Shown: positions 12,552 to 23,011 of the stretch, one piece after another
How positions within the stretch are numbered: position 1 is the stretch's first letter
Layout of the letters: every line of letters starts with the position of its first letter
Notes under the pieces: model-generated
The model's database searches: none
What the model was told of the DNA's origin: nothing
Seen by the model: only the letters and a program-made list of their open reading frames with translations
Made by a program: the position numbers and the translations under genes
Assembly: GCA_000349905.1 (NCBI GenBank)
Contig: KB722743.1
Coordinates: forward strand, 62,001-126,000
DNA: 64,000 nucleotides
Reading direction: 5' to 3'
Source of the DNA: Volvariella volvacea V23
Lineage: Eukaryota > Basidiomycota > Agaricomycetes > Agaricales > Pluteaceae

Positions 12552-13647
12552 ATGCCAGCAATATTCAGCAGCGATTTCCAATCCGCTCAGCCATGCGAGC
12601 GACTGACTACCATCATGAAATTCCATCAAACTGCTAACCCAAAAGACATGTATGCAGGTGCCCCAGTAACAAGGCAAATCGCAAATATAGTCTACGAACT
12701 CTCCCACAGCGGCGACGTACGTGTTCATTATGGGTTCATTGACTCGTCCGTATTTATTAACTATAACCAAGAATATACCTGATCTGCACGATATTATGTT
12801 GGATGTCGCCTATTTCGTCGTCGTCGTCGCATTCGCCAAGATTAAGGCAGGCGACTACGGTCCATCGTGTCACCGTCATCCTTTAGATGACCTCCGACGG
12901 TGAGCTTGCCTCGTGGTATACCACAACACGTAGCTCATACTAACGTCTTGTCATTGCCGAAACTGGCAGAGCCATCATCGATGCCGAAACCTACAACAGA
13001 AGATACCGGGAGAAGCCATGGCTGTCACGCTACGTGGAACAACAGAGGCACACACAGGAAATCTCGAGTATTGTGAGCAATATTCGTGAAACCTTTGAGG
13101 CGTATCAATGGGTGTGTTTCTCTTTCAATAATTCTGGCTTGATTTGGGGCGATCTCATGTCGTCTGGGCCAGCCGATTGCGGTTGATGGATTAGTCTATG
13201 ACGCGCGACTAGCCACGAACATAACCATTGATGAGGCCGTTCTGTGGGCACGTGGCCGGTATGCCCTCCATGCCCATTAAGCTTTAATATCAGAGGCAGC
13301 TGATGACCTACTGCAGTATGGACCAATACGCTCCGGGAGAGCTTGAATGGACCATCCGATCAAGCCAGCAGGAGGGTCACGTCCTAGGCTCGTTGTCATA
13401 CGGGTAAGCCGTGTCCGAACTGTGTATCCTTACGCGCTGTCTTTTTGATACCTCCGCTCTTTTGATAACTTGAAGGTCATTTCGATCACCAGCTGTCGGC
13501 GTGGACTACCATCATATATCATTGGTAGCGCACACTACGGACAATCAAGGCAATCAATATGCGACAAATCTCACTAGTGAAATTATTGATGTCCAAAGTG
13601 GTATCTTCTTGATGAACAATGTTAATCCGACGCCCACGGAACCGTAA
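12552..13647 (+). CDS. P-family protein 1 (uncharacterised)
   Basis: I do not recognise a named family. Six exons give about 260 residues. Exon 1 ends in MYAGAPVTRQIANIVYELS. Exon 2 carries a hydrophobic helix, IMLDVAYFVVVVAFAKI. Exon 3 is a charged helix with RYREKPWLSRYVEQQ and IVSNIRETFEAYQW. Exon 4 ends in DEAVLWARGR. The last exon contains TTDNQGNQYA and IIDVQSG and ends at TAA 13645. P2 (15857-16953) and P3 (59387-60496) match block by block, and introns fall at the same points, including directly after the WARGR block. The start at 12552 fits the P2 alignment and a TATA box 80 bases upstream. The layout is a helical bundle with one apolar helix plus a short C-terminal Gly-Asn / Ser-Gly motif. 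Membrane-active or signalling roles are possible but unproven. Confidence 0.72.
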
Positions 13648-14006
13648 GTGGAGCTGTTGGGTGTCGAGAGGTATGATTGCATGCTGCAGAGCTTATGTAT
13701 TTGTCTCTACGGATATGTCTGTATTCCTGTATTCCTGTGTGACTGTATGCTTCGGGTCTGGGCTCTGCGCTAGCGCACCCTGGTCCTTGTGCGCTAATTC
13801 GTACGGTAGCCATGTGGTCGAACGTGGTAAAATCATGTAGGAGTTTAGATCGCAGTATTATAGGCGTTCAACACTTACGCTCACCAGCCGCCTGGTGTTT
13901 TCGTGGAACGCGATACAGTCTAGTATTTGCCAGGGCCGCGTAGCAGTAACTCATCATTAACGTACATCAGCACGCAATGCTATCGTTTCTGATCGTGTTT
14001 TTACAG

Positions 14007-15434
14007 TTTCGACAGTGCGAATAAACTACATAGTCGTGTACATGAAGATGCGATGCGTGTTGCGGCTACTGAGAGCTTCTTAGCGTTCCATTCGTGTTAT
14101 GCATTGAGGCAGAGGTTAGCCAATAGACATGAGCCGCTCAGCCCTTACGGCAATAATTTTCTCACGGTAAGTATGAACCGCGACGCTTTGAGTTTAGCGG
14201 CTGGGCTTTCAGCGCTACCCAGAAGCCCAGGTGCAGGACAAGTACCATCTTCCAAGCTGTCGTTCAACCGTACCGGTGCGTCTGTCAACACTTCGTTCCT
14301 TGACTTTTCCTTGAAAGCCCTTTGTGCACCAGCACCGTGGTACCCAGTGGAGCCGTGATCTATCCTTTGCGTTTCCTGTGCAGAACGAGACGAAAACTGG
14401 CAAAAATGACGGAGCATTCGCTCCTCCGTTATGCTTGGCATTAATCGTCTTATCACTATGTGGGATAATGACCCGTTGAAACGCTAAAAACCTGGGCATC
14501 TCCCAATGGGGTGAGGCTTCCACTGGCAGTATAGGGTCATTCAACCCTATTCGATCGCTAGTAGATGAAAGCACCCTGACCCCATTTCTGCCAATCTTGC
14601 TACCTTCAAATCGGGGAAGCTACGTGGCGATGAATCCGATGTGGAATCAGGATCCAGACACTCAGGTAAGCCTAGTCAATGGGTATCCACATACCGACTG
14701 AGTAGCGCTATTCCTTTATCCCGGCGATAGCGCGACGGATATGGATGCATAGCACTTCCCATAGGGCCTCTTTAGTGGGATGGAGAGCCTCTCACATGAA
14801 TTTCTCGTCGGAGGCCCATAGGCCCCAGAAATGATCGTCTATTGGTTGTCAAAGCTTTGCGACTTCGCCGACATGTTCATATGACTCAGCCTCAAATCCG
14901 GGTAGTCAAATTACCTTATATGTAATAACAGGATACAAGGACAGGTGCACCAACCGGTGCTACCAATAACATGGTCCCGTCGAGCATGGCAAGTGAAGTA
15001 TGGAACTAGGTGGATATGGCAGGGATATCGAGACAGGCTGCATCTTCAACATCAGCAGTGCAGCATTATGTCAGTGTGCGCATGTATTGTGGTGATTTTC
15101 GGCTTAATGCTGCGGGGCAGCTGCTTTGTCGCATCAAGGACAGCAAGGAGACATGCCATAAATGGCCCTCCATTCGTTAACTCACGACGAACACCTTGAT
15201 CCTCTCCATTCGCCTGAGCTGGCTATTCCGGTCAACACAAGGTCAGAATTGCCACCCTCTCATCTAACCGCTTTGAAGTTGACGTCTGGATTCCGAATTT
15301 GGTCACCTTCAAACTTCCGGGGCGTGGCTATGGTAATCCCGAAACATTCATCGATTTTGCCAGATGCCAAGATGTATGAAACCGATGAACAACTGTACAG
15401 GCCTCAAGGTCTTCAGCTGTTTGACTTGACCTAA
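14007..15434 (+). pseudogene. decayed multi-exon gene between P1 and P2, unrecognised
   Basis: Several segments read like real protein, but the gene as a whole is broken. An exon after the acceptor at 14006 reads FDSANKLHSRVHEDAMRVAA and then SPYGNNFLT before a GTAAGT donor. Another reads GSIGSFNPIRSLVDESTLTP, followed by LPSNRGSYVAMNPMWNQDPD and a donor near 14665. A third reads QHYVSVRMYCGDFRLNAAGQ, and a fourth RFEVDVWIPNLVTFKLPGRG. An in-frame TGA (about 14476) precedes the second block, a TAG (about 15008) precedes the third, and the last block shifts frame near 15360 to end with DEQLYRPQGLQLFDLT. No family is recognised. An unusual intron layout could rescue it, so the pseudogene call is moderate. 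Confidence 0.4.
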
Positions 15435-15726
15435 ATCCAAAAAAAAAGTGTACTCGTGCTTCCTCTTTACCCTTCCATCACCCTTCTTTGCATAGAACGC
15501 AGCAGCGTCCGGATGCGGGTGAACCGCGACTCCGACATGTTTGTGGAGCAGAAACCCATGCCACGTTCTCGGACATCAACTCGAGTCCGTCGTTGTGTAA
15601 CAATGCTATTCAAACTCTCAACTCTCCACGATTTCACCTTAAAGAATGCAATCATGGACCGTAACATCTCTTTGTTCTGTTGCTTCCTCTCGCTCGCACT
15701 GCCGTTCAGATCTGTGGGTGTGGCCC

Positions 15727-15734
15727 TATATAAG
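15727..15734 (+). promoter_or_regulatory. TATA box of P2
   Basis: TATATAAG lies about 125 bases before the P2 start, followed by a CA/CT-rich leader typical of fungal transcription starts. Confidence 0.5.
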
Positions 15735-15856
15735 CTACCTCCAACCTATAGAATAGCCATCAAGCCTACTCTGAGCTCTTCTTTCAACCTATAACCCACT
15801 CACACCACACATATACACGAACACCGCCAACCCTCCACTTCCACCAAGACAACAAC

Positions 15857-16953
15857 ATGCTCAACGACAGCCCAGAAGTAGCCTCACAAGTGACCACCAT
15901 TGAGAAGTACCTCGAAATTGCCAAAGAATGGGATATTTATGCTGGGGCCCCGGACACGAGGGCAATCGCAAATGTGGCATATGACCTCTCCAAAAGCTCC
16001 AACGTAAGCTTTTTCCTTCGCCTGCGTTCTCGAGGTGTTCATCCTAAATCCTCCCCCCTTAAGCGCATCTCCGAACTCTACTACATTATACTGAACGTTG
16101 CGTTCTTCGTCGTCGTGCTCGCATTCGTCAAGGTCGAAGAGGGGGTCCACTTCACACCTAACAACCGTCCTCTATACGACATCAAAAAGTGGGTACTTGC
16201 TGTGCCACCGCCCTCACTTGTTCACATTCCACCATCACTGGCACTCACAGGGCTGTTACGGATGCTGATGAATACCATAGAAAGTATTGGAAAAAATGGC
16301 GGTTGACGCGATATCTGAAGCGAAATAAGTATGCCCGGGTGGTGGACGCACTTGTGCAGAGTATTCGCAAGACGTTTGAGGGTTATTGTGATCAATGGGT
16401 GTGTTTTCATCAGTGTTGTCCCTCCGAATTTAACTGACTAGACTCACCCAGCCTGTGGATATAACGAACCCGATGGCTTACATGAAGGAGGCCCCTACAA
16501 GCTTGACTCTTGCTGATGCCGTCCAGTGGGCACGCACTCGGTATGCGTTTTGTGCTGTTCATCCATCAGTAGCTGAGTGTCAATAGGGAGATGCATATGA
16601 CTACTGCCTCAAAAGAACAAAGAACTATCACTTCATTGAGCGGGAGAAACCATATTTCAGTATCACATGAGTAAGTCACCACGTCCTGACTACACCACAG
16701 CCATATCCTGACTCCTTCCCTTCCCTCACCCAGATCCCTCCCCTCAGTCACCCAACCAAATGCGATATTGAGGCATCAGCACCACTCACAGGAGACCTAT
16801 GCGACAGACAATCGAGGCAACCGAACCATGACCTACAGGAGGGAGGAACGTACCGATGTCAATAGCGGTATGATGTTCACGGGCACCTACGTCTCAGCAT
16901 CCCGTGGAATACGACAGCACCACACAATCATCGGAACAATCATCAGTCATTAG
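15857..16953 (+). CDS. P-family protein 2 (uncharacterised)
   Basis: This is a paralogue of P1, about 1.1 kb long, with matching exons. Exon 1 has IYAGAPDTRAIANVAYDLSK. Exon 2 has the apolar helix IILNVAFFVVVLAFVKVEEG. Exon 3 has AVTDADEYHRKYWKK and LVQSIRKTFEGYCDQW. Exon 4 has LADAVQWARTR directly before a GTATGC donor, as in P1. The last exon contains ATDNRGNRTMTY and RTDVNSG and ends at TAG 16951. P1 and P2 lie in direct orientation about 2.2 kb apart, so tandem duplication is the simplest origin. The DNA copies have diverged well beyond recent duplication, and protein similarity is concentrated in the blocks named. Function is unknown. Open frames and clean splice sites suggest that it is functional. 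Confidence 0.74.
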
Positions 16954-16989
16954 AAGGGAGAAGGAATTTAACAAGCACGAATTGTTGGA

Positions 16990-18030
16990 GAGTAAATATG
17001 CCATTTGTGACTACTTATGCTGCCCCTTTTAATTATTTAATCCTTGTAAAAGTATGCTAATCCATACATCTACCCTCTATTTATTCTTGACATGTAGTCA
17101 CTCTATGGCTGAGTTTCTTAGATCTGTGATCTACCTTATTTAATTTGTGGCACTATAACATGAACAATCCATTGTTCATTAGCATATCTTAATACTATCA
17201 GAGATGAAGCAGCACCAGTAAAGATACCAAGGTCACCTCTGCAATGATAAGTTAGGCTTGATTTGACAGAAGTAATGCCACAGCCAGTGACACATAGCAG
17301 CCATGCAGGCACTGAGGTTCTAGTGCAGAGTTCTTCCTTAGATGTATGCTTTGAGAACAAGCTCACAAGATGAAAATAGAGAATGGAAAGGTAAGGATTA
17401 ATATTGCCATGGCTGATCAGCCAGCCAAATTTAGCCACAGCCACGACATTATGGTATTCAATGAAGCTGAGTGGATTGGAAAAGAAAGCAAATATCCCAA
17501 TCCAGCACCTCATGTCAAAAAAGTAAGATCTTGTGTTAGTACAGTCCCTCTAGCCTTCAAATTAATGCATCCTGAAGTTATACTTGCAGTTATGGAATTT
17601 CCTAAATTCAAGATCCCTGAAAAATAACATGAAATTATAGATGTTATGCAATGGCTTACTCCAGACAGACCAATCTACAATAGACCCTCACTGCCTTTTA
17701 CACATCCCATTCCTTATCTGTTGTCATTAACAAAACTTAATAATGCATTGGGGCAGGCTTGGCTTGATGGTGCAAAGTCAATCAAGGACTTGCATAACAA
17801 TGATGAAAAGGACAGATTTCCATTATGGGCAATGGTGTTGTGGAGGGAGTTAGTAGACCTAGAGGAACAGTAGAAAATGGGTCAATACTCATGAGTGATT
17901 GGTACAGTGTCAAAATGTCAGGATGTCAAAGAGAAGGTGTATTTTTTTATTTTTCCATCACATATCACACAGCTGTATAAAATCTACAATGACACCAAAT
18001 CTACACCAACAAACAGCTACTCAATGATGC
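16990..18030 (+). mobile_element. AT-rich insertion, degenerate transposon-like ORF
   Basis: Base composition changes abruptly: this kilobase is clearly richer in A and T than the genes on both sides. One frame runs from 17370 to about 17870, interrupted by a single TAA at 17625. It contains ADQPAKFSHSHDIMVFNEAE and, after the stop, MQWLTPDRPIYNRPSLPF, LTKLNNALGQAWLDGAKSIK and RFPLWAMVLWRELVDLEEQ. The last two blocks remind me of proteins encoded by basidiomycete DNA transposons, from memory only. No terminal repeats or target-site duplication were found by eye. Its right edge meets the truncated peroxidase pseudogene. Confidence 0.4.
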
Positions 18031-18040
18031 CTCACCAATT

Positions 18041-19461
18041 GATCTCTCCAACGACTTGCTTCAAGTGGGCTGATCATGCTGGTAGTTGTCATTCCACGAT
18101 GCCATTGGATTCTCTAATAAACTCTTCTTGGAGGGTAAATTCGGGTAAGTTTCAATGCATTACTTAAGACCAGCACAACGAGCTGACTTCCTCTCTTCCT
18201 TAGTTGTGGAGGAGCTGGTAAGAGCGTAGATTGATCTCTCGCCAATGTTGCATATCGAGTCTTTCATCTAGACGGCTCCATCATGTCTCACTCCGAAATT
18301 GAGACCAACTTCCGTGAGTCGCTCAAGGACATCATCGACGAATAAGATTCAGAGCTACTTCCCACAGATGCAAAAAATTGGTGTAGACGAGATCATTGAG
18401 GCCCAACGACCGTTCGCTATCAAGCGCGGTGTCTCCTTTAGTGGCTTGTAAGTTCAACAACTGTACAACGTCTTAGGTTGATATTCACTGCGACCTAGCA
18501 TCCAATCCGCTGGTGTAGTTGGTGTATCAAACTGCCTCCGAGGTTCTCGCCTGCAATTTCTTGCAGGTCGTGCCAACTTCTCCCAGACTTGCTTGTCCCA
18601 GAACCCAGCGACTCTGTCGACGCCATTCTCGCCCAAGCTGCTGATGCAGAAATTAGCACTAGTGAGATGGTAGATTTTTTGGCTTCTCACTCAGTTGCTG
18701 CTCAAGATCACATTGACGAAACTATTCCTGTAGGTTCCGCTGCAATTCATAGCAAGTAGCTTGTGCTAAATATATTTCTTAGGGAACTACATTCAACTTG
18801 ATATCCTCTGTTTTCAATGCCAACTTCTTCCTCGAGGTGAGTAGATTCTCAGTCAGCGCATATATCGTGTATTACCTCATCATCTATCATAGGTGTTGCT
18901 CAAGGGTGATGCCATCCCAGGAAACGGAATTAACGAAGGAGAGGTCATGTCACCACTCCAGGGTAAATTCCGTCTTCAATCAGACTTTGAACTCTCTCAG
19001 AATCCATGGTAAGAATCATTGAACCTCCTGTTGTCCACCAGACATTCATTATTTTCACAGCACTGCTTGCGAGTGGCAATCCTTCATCAGTAAGCCTTCT
19101 CTCTGGTATCGTGGAATATATTCAGCTCATCAACCACCCTCTTTTCAGCCGATCAAGATAGGATGGTTGCTAAATTCACAGTTGCCATGACCAAGATGGC
19201 TACCATCGGTCACATCCCTGCTCTCCTCACCGACTGCTCTGAAGTCATCCCGATCCCTGCTGCTGCCAAGGCTCAAGTCGCTAACCTCCCTGCTAGAAAG
19301 ACATTGAACGATGTCCAAGCTGCTGTGGGATTTCCATCGATATATTCCACCTACTACGCCTGGTTGACTAATTGTGCTTCTTCCTCGATTAGTGCAAGAC
19401 TATTCCATTCCCTACTGTCACTGCCGATGCTGGCCCAGAGACCACCGTCGCTAGAGTGTAA
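18041..19461 (+). pseudogene. class II (ligninolytic-type) haem peroxidase pseudogene, 5' truncated
   Basis: Family blocks appear in order across about nine exons: distal-haem block FHDAIGFS (18092), [69 protein letters not shown], proximal-haem block [63 protein letters not shown] and the C-terminus TADAGPETTVARV with TAA at 19459. The damage is clear. TGA (18071) and TAG (18083) fall in frame before FHD, and the segment that should carry the catalytic distal Arg and the Mn-binding acidic residues is shortened. Six A's at 18372-18377 shift the frame. A deletion near 18588 shifts it again. The usual CPGAP block reads CLRGS. The Asp expected in the PFDS/VFD region is Asn. No signal peptide exon is found, and an AT-rich insertion lies directly upstream. 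The position of the LiP tryptophan is Asp, so the ancestor was not LiP-like there. Confidence 0.85.
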
Positions 19462-19865
19462 GTTTGTCCTCGCATAAAGCGATGGATGATGCTGATTGCT
19501 TCTTTACGCCTCCGGTCCACCCTCTTATATAAGTGCCGGATGACTCTGGTAGCAAAAGAAATACCCAGCCTGTTCTCTAGTTTTTTTTAATCTTTTGTGT
19601 CTTGTCTATTCCTCATTCCTTATTATTGCTTCTCACTCGGAAGCAAATTACTGTTGGCCAACAAACGTAGCCTTGGTGTAATGATCACAAATTTTAGAAA
19701 ACCTTTCCAACAAGTGACCGAAGGTTTGAAACATTCAAACGAGTCGACGAGTCATATGAAATACAAGATCAAAGTACGGGTTACATATCAACTATAGCTA
19801 TAATGCCTAAAAGTCCCTAGAGTGTCCCGAGCACAATTTCTCTGTATACACTATCCTGCAACCAT
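19462..19865. other. intergenic region between peroxidase relic and Hsp20
   Basis: This is 3' flank of two convergent units. No coding or repeat structure was recognised. Confidence 0.5.
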
Positions 19866-20456
19866 TTACGCAATGGTGATTCTCTTGGGCGCTTGCTCTG
19901 GTGTCGTCCTCGGAAAAGTAACAGTCAGGATACCATTCTCCATCGCAGCCCGAATCTCGGTTTCCTATCACACACCACGTTAGCGCTCCTGATTTTTTCA
20001 TAAATTCGATCAGGGGTGGACATACCTTGACACCTTCGGGAAGCTGCAAAGTGCGAAAGAACTTGCCGTATCTCCTCTCGCGCACTGCGTAACCCTTTTC
20101 TTCGTGCTCAGTGGAGATCTTGCTCTCCCCAGACACGGTCAAGCGGCCATTGTGGACGTCAATGTGAACGTCCTCCTTGTTCAGGCCGGGCAACTCGAAC
20201 GTTGCAGTGACGAGATTCTGCTCCTTGTTCTCATGCAGGTCCATCCTAAACGAGCTCGTTAGCACCAATTGATCTGGACGGGGAAGGTAGGTAAATGTGC
20301 TTACCTTGGCCTGAGAGCACGAACTGCGCCGTTTTCGGTTCCCTCTACAGCTCGACGAGAAGCTGCAGCTTGAGGGAGGTGGTTGAAGACATTGAACGCT
20401 TCGTCGAAGAAGCGGTCAACGTCGTAGAAGGGCTCATAGAAGAAGACACTAGACAT
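19866..20456 (-). CDS. small heat-shock protein (Hsp20/alpha-crystallin), copy 1
   Basis: Three exons give a short ATP-independent chaperone that holds unfolding proteins. The start, MSSVFFYEPFYDVDRFFDEA, is at 20456. The alpha-crystallin domain includes MDLHENKEQNLVTATFELPG, NKEDVHIDVHNGRLTVSGES, GYAVRERRYGKFFRTLQLPE and the final strand GILTVTFP, followed by QAPKRITIA and TAA at 19866. Introns lie after RALRPR and after LPEGVK, at the same places as in the second copy at 62366-62945. A TATA element and a GAAnnTTC heat-shock unit precede it. It is complete and of normal length for the family. Confidence 0.93.
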
Positions 20457-20556
20457 GTCGATTGAAGTGTTTGTTAGGCTGGGTAGTCAAGTAGTGTTGA
20501 TTTGAGTTGGGGTTGCTTCGTGTTCTGAGCTACAGCGACGTCCCACTCGATGAGGC

Positions 20557-20595
20557 TTTATACCTCTCCCTACCTCTATACTTGCTAGAAATTTC
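20557..20595 (-). promoter_or_regulatory. TATA box and short heat-shock element of Hsp20 copy 1
   Basis: On the minus strand, TATAAA (20557-20562) lies about 100 bases before the start codon. GAAATTTC (20588-20595) is one GAAnnTTC pair of the heat-shock factor site. Looser TTC/GAA units occur further up (20650-20700). Confidence 0.5.
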
Positions 20596-23011
20596 CAAGT
20601 CTCGGTCATAGACACGTAGTCGAGGAAGTTGCTCGAATGCCCTGTTCTGGCAACTTGTTCGACTGCGAGTGTCCACAACGTTCTAGAGAGTTCCTCGGGA
20701 TCTCAACGCGGAATGCGCCCGTTCCATCTGTTGGATCCCGTCGGATTCTCGTTACTATTACTGTCTGAAAACGTTTCAGCGCATAATTATGGTAGTGTGC
20801 AAGTTTGAACGCCCAAACCGACATAGTGATCTCAATTAGGTCGGGTTTGTTGGGCTCTGTTTGGAATTAACCACACTGGCGATAAGCAAGCGCCATCAAT
20901 ACATACCTCTTGAAGTTGGGTCCCCATGGTGGGTCGGCACTTAGACCCACCGCCCACTGATGGCGACCGACTAGAAGTACCCCACGGCTTTCGATTACTA
21001 CCGTTTCTGCATCAGCTACCTAGAGTCGACCCCATACAGTGTTTGATGCCCGCTGACACCATGACGATAAACACATGCTCACCCCAGAAAGCTACTGCAA
21101 GCATGATATCAGCGGTCTGATAGCGCGGCGGAAGGGGGCGTAACGTCCGACTGTATGCACGCCAGAAAGCTCGTTCTTTCGTCCTGACAAGCAAGTGTTG
21201 ATCGACATGACACAACGTCGTTCGCAGGTCAATCGTCTGCGTCATGCAATCACGTTTGAAGCAAATTGGGCACCTCACGCGACTCTCATATCACCCTAGC
21301 TAGTTAAGGTATGTCCCATGACCACGCCGGTGGATAACGAAAAAGGGTTTAATCGTGGTCTTAGCTAAGTCTTAGCATGAGATTTAGGACACCATCAGTC
21401 CTGGCCAGTATCATGTTTCCAGGACTAACGTCACGGCAAAGGTCCTCAATTACCTTTGAACCCATTTAGGTCCAAGCCACAGAGATAACATACCCTTCTT
21501 TCGAATTTGGGCGCAGTATGAGCGCATAGATATCGGGAACCCAAGGGGACCTGATCAAATCCATAGCCATACTTTTTGGCCTGCATTGGCACGCATGACC
21601 ACGACCACGGCTTCTACACCTGTAACCACCTGTCAAAGTAAAGCATGTACACGCGCAAAACAACTTTAACTTGTGAGTTAAGTGGCGCAAGATCCGAGAA
21701 TTCGAACCCTGTTTGCGATATGATAGGTGAACCTGGGCCATGGGGGGTTGGAAGGGGGGGTTCGTCCGTGTTGAGCTACGACTGTGGCCTGAGTGTGATA
21801 GCTATCTGACTATTGGCACCGTTGTACGTATAGTTTCCAGTTGGTTCTGTGCCAATGTGTGTGTGTACAGCATACTGTACTAGTCAGCGTGACGGCAGGG
21901 TGCCAGTGCTGTCATGACTGGGTGGGTTCTTGACCTTTCTATGTTGAGAAGCCCTCTTGCTATCGCCCTGGACATTCCCACCCGAACGCGTAAAGTCCAG
22001 TACCGCACGGCTGTTCCTATTGTCGACACCGGGGGCCTATCGAATCAGAATGGAAGCTGTGACTTGAAGAAAAGGTGAATAGCACGAAACACAATACCCC
22101 GAGCTGCAAAACTAGAACAACGGAGGTCGCCCAGTCGCGATCGCCGAGGGTGCAATCTTAATTCTGGTCATTCACGCTCCAGGTTTGGACGACCCGCCGC
22201 CACCCGCGTAGCAATTGGCAAAATGGAAGAGATTAGGACTCCTCTGCTCGGGCACTGGCCATGGGCAGCTCGCATGTGATTCACGCAGCGAGTTGATCGT
22301 GAATTTGAGTTATACGAAAGCTGATTAATGGGTAACCATTGAATAAGTCTGCAGATGCAAACTTATACTTAAGCACAAGCGTGCAATGCGTGATGCCAAC
22401 GCCGCTATCCAACACTCGACAATTCAAAGAACCAAGTCCCAGGAAATCTGAGCCAGCGACCCACATACCCACTCGCGCAACCGTATCTTCTCCGTCTTCG
22501 CCGAGTCTCTGGCCCTGTACATCGATCACCCTTCTTTCTGTTGAAAGAAGGCTCAGGCACTAGCTAACTGACAGCGAGAGCGCATGGTGGATGGACCCGT
22601 GACCACGAACAACCGCAGGCCTAGTGGCTCCACCAATACCACCCACGCGGACTTTGACCCTTCTTGAACACGAGCACCAGGCGTCAGACCGATTGCAAGA
22701 TGCGGCGCAAAAGAAGACGGGGAAAGCACGTCGAATCAAGATCAAGGGAGACTAAAACAAGTACAAAAGTAGGCTATACATGACAAAAAGACAGAAATCG
22801 CGATAACTAATCGAGGTGTGAGAGTAATGAGGCTGCGTGCTAGGTAGTATTCGTGGTCCTATCCATAGCATGTTTAGAGGATGGAGAGGAATGTACATAT
22901 ATGCGCAGAGGAAGCAATGGAATGACGAAGACGACCGGAGAACCCAAGGAAAGCAGAGTTCAAAATCAAACCAATACATGGTAACAGACGAGAGACTGAC
23001 ATCTAGGCCTC
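20596..23011. other. gene-poor intergenic region
   Basis: Only short, mutually conflicting open frames occur, with no convincing splice chain or protein motif. A B-box-like TTCGAA at 21701 does not fold into a tRNA. Confidence 0.5.

Noticed and set aside
21690..21740. B-box-like GGGTTCGAAT on the minus strand, possible tRNA
   Set aside because: The bases around the loop do not form the T stem, and no matching A box or acceptor stem is present.
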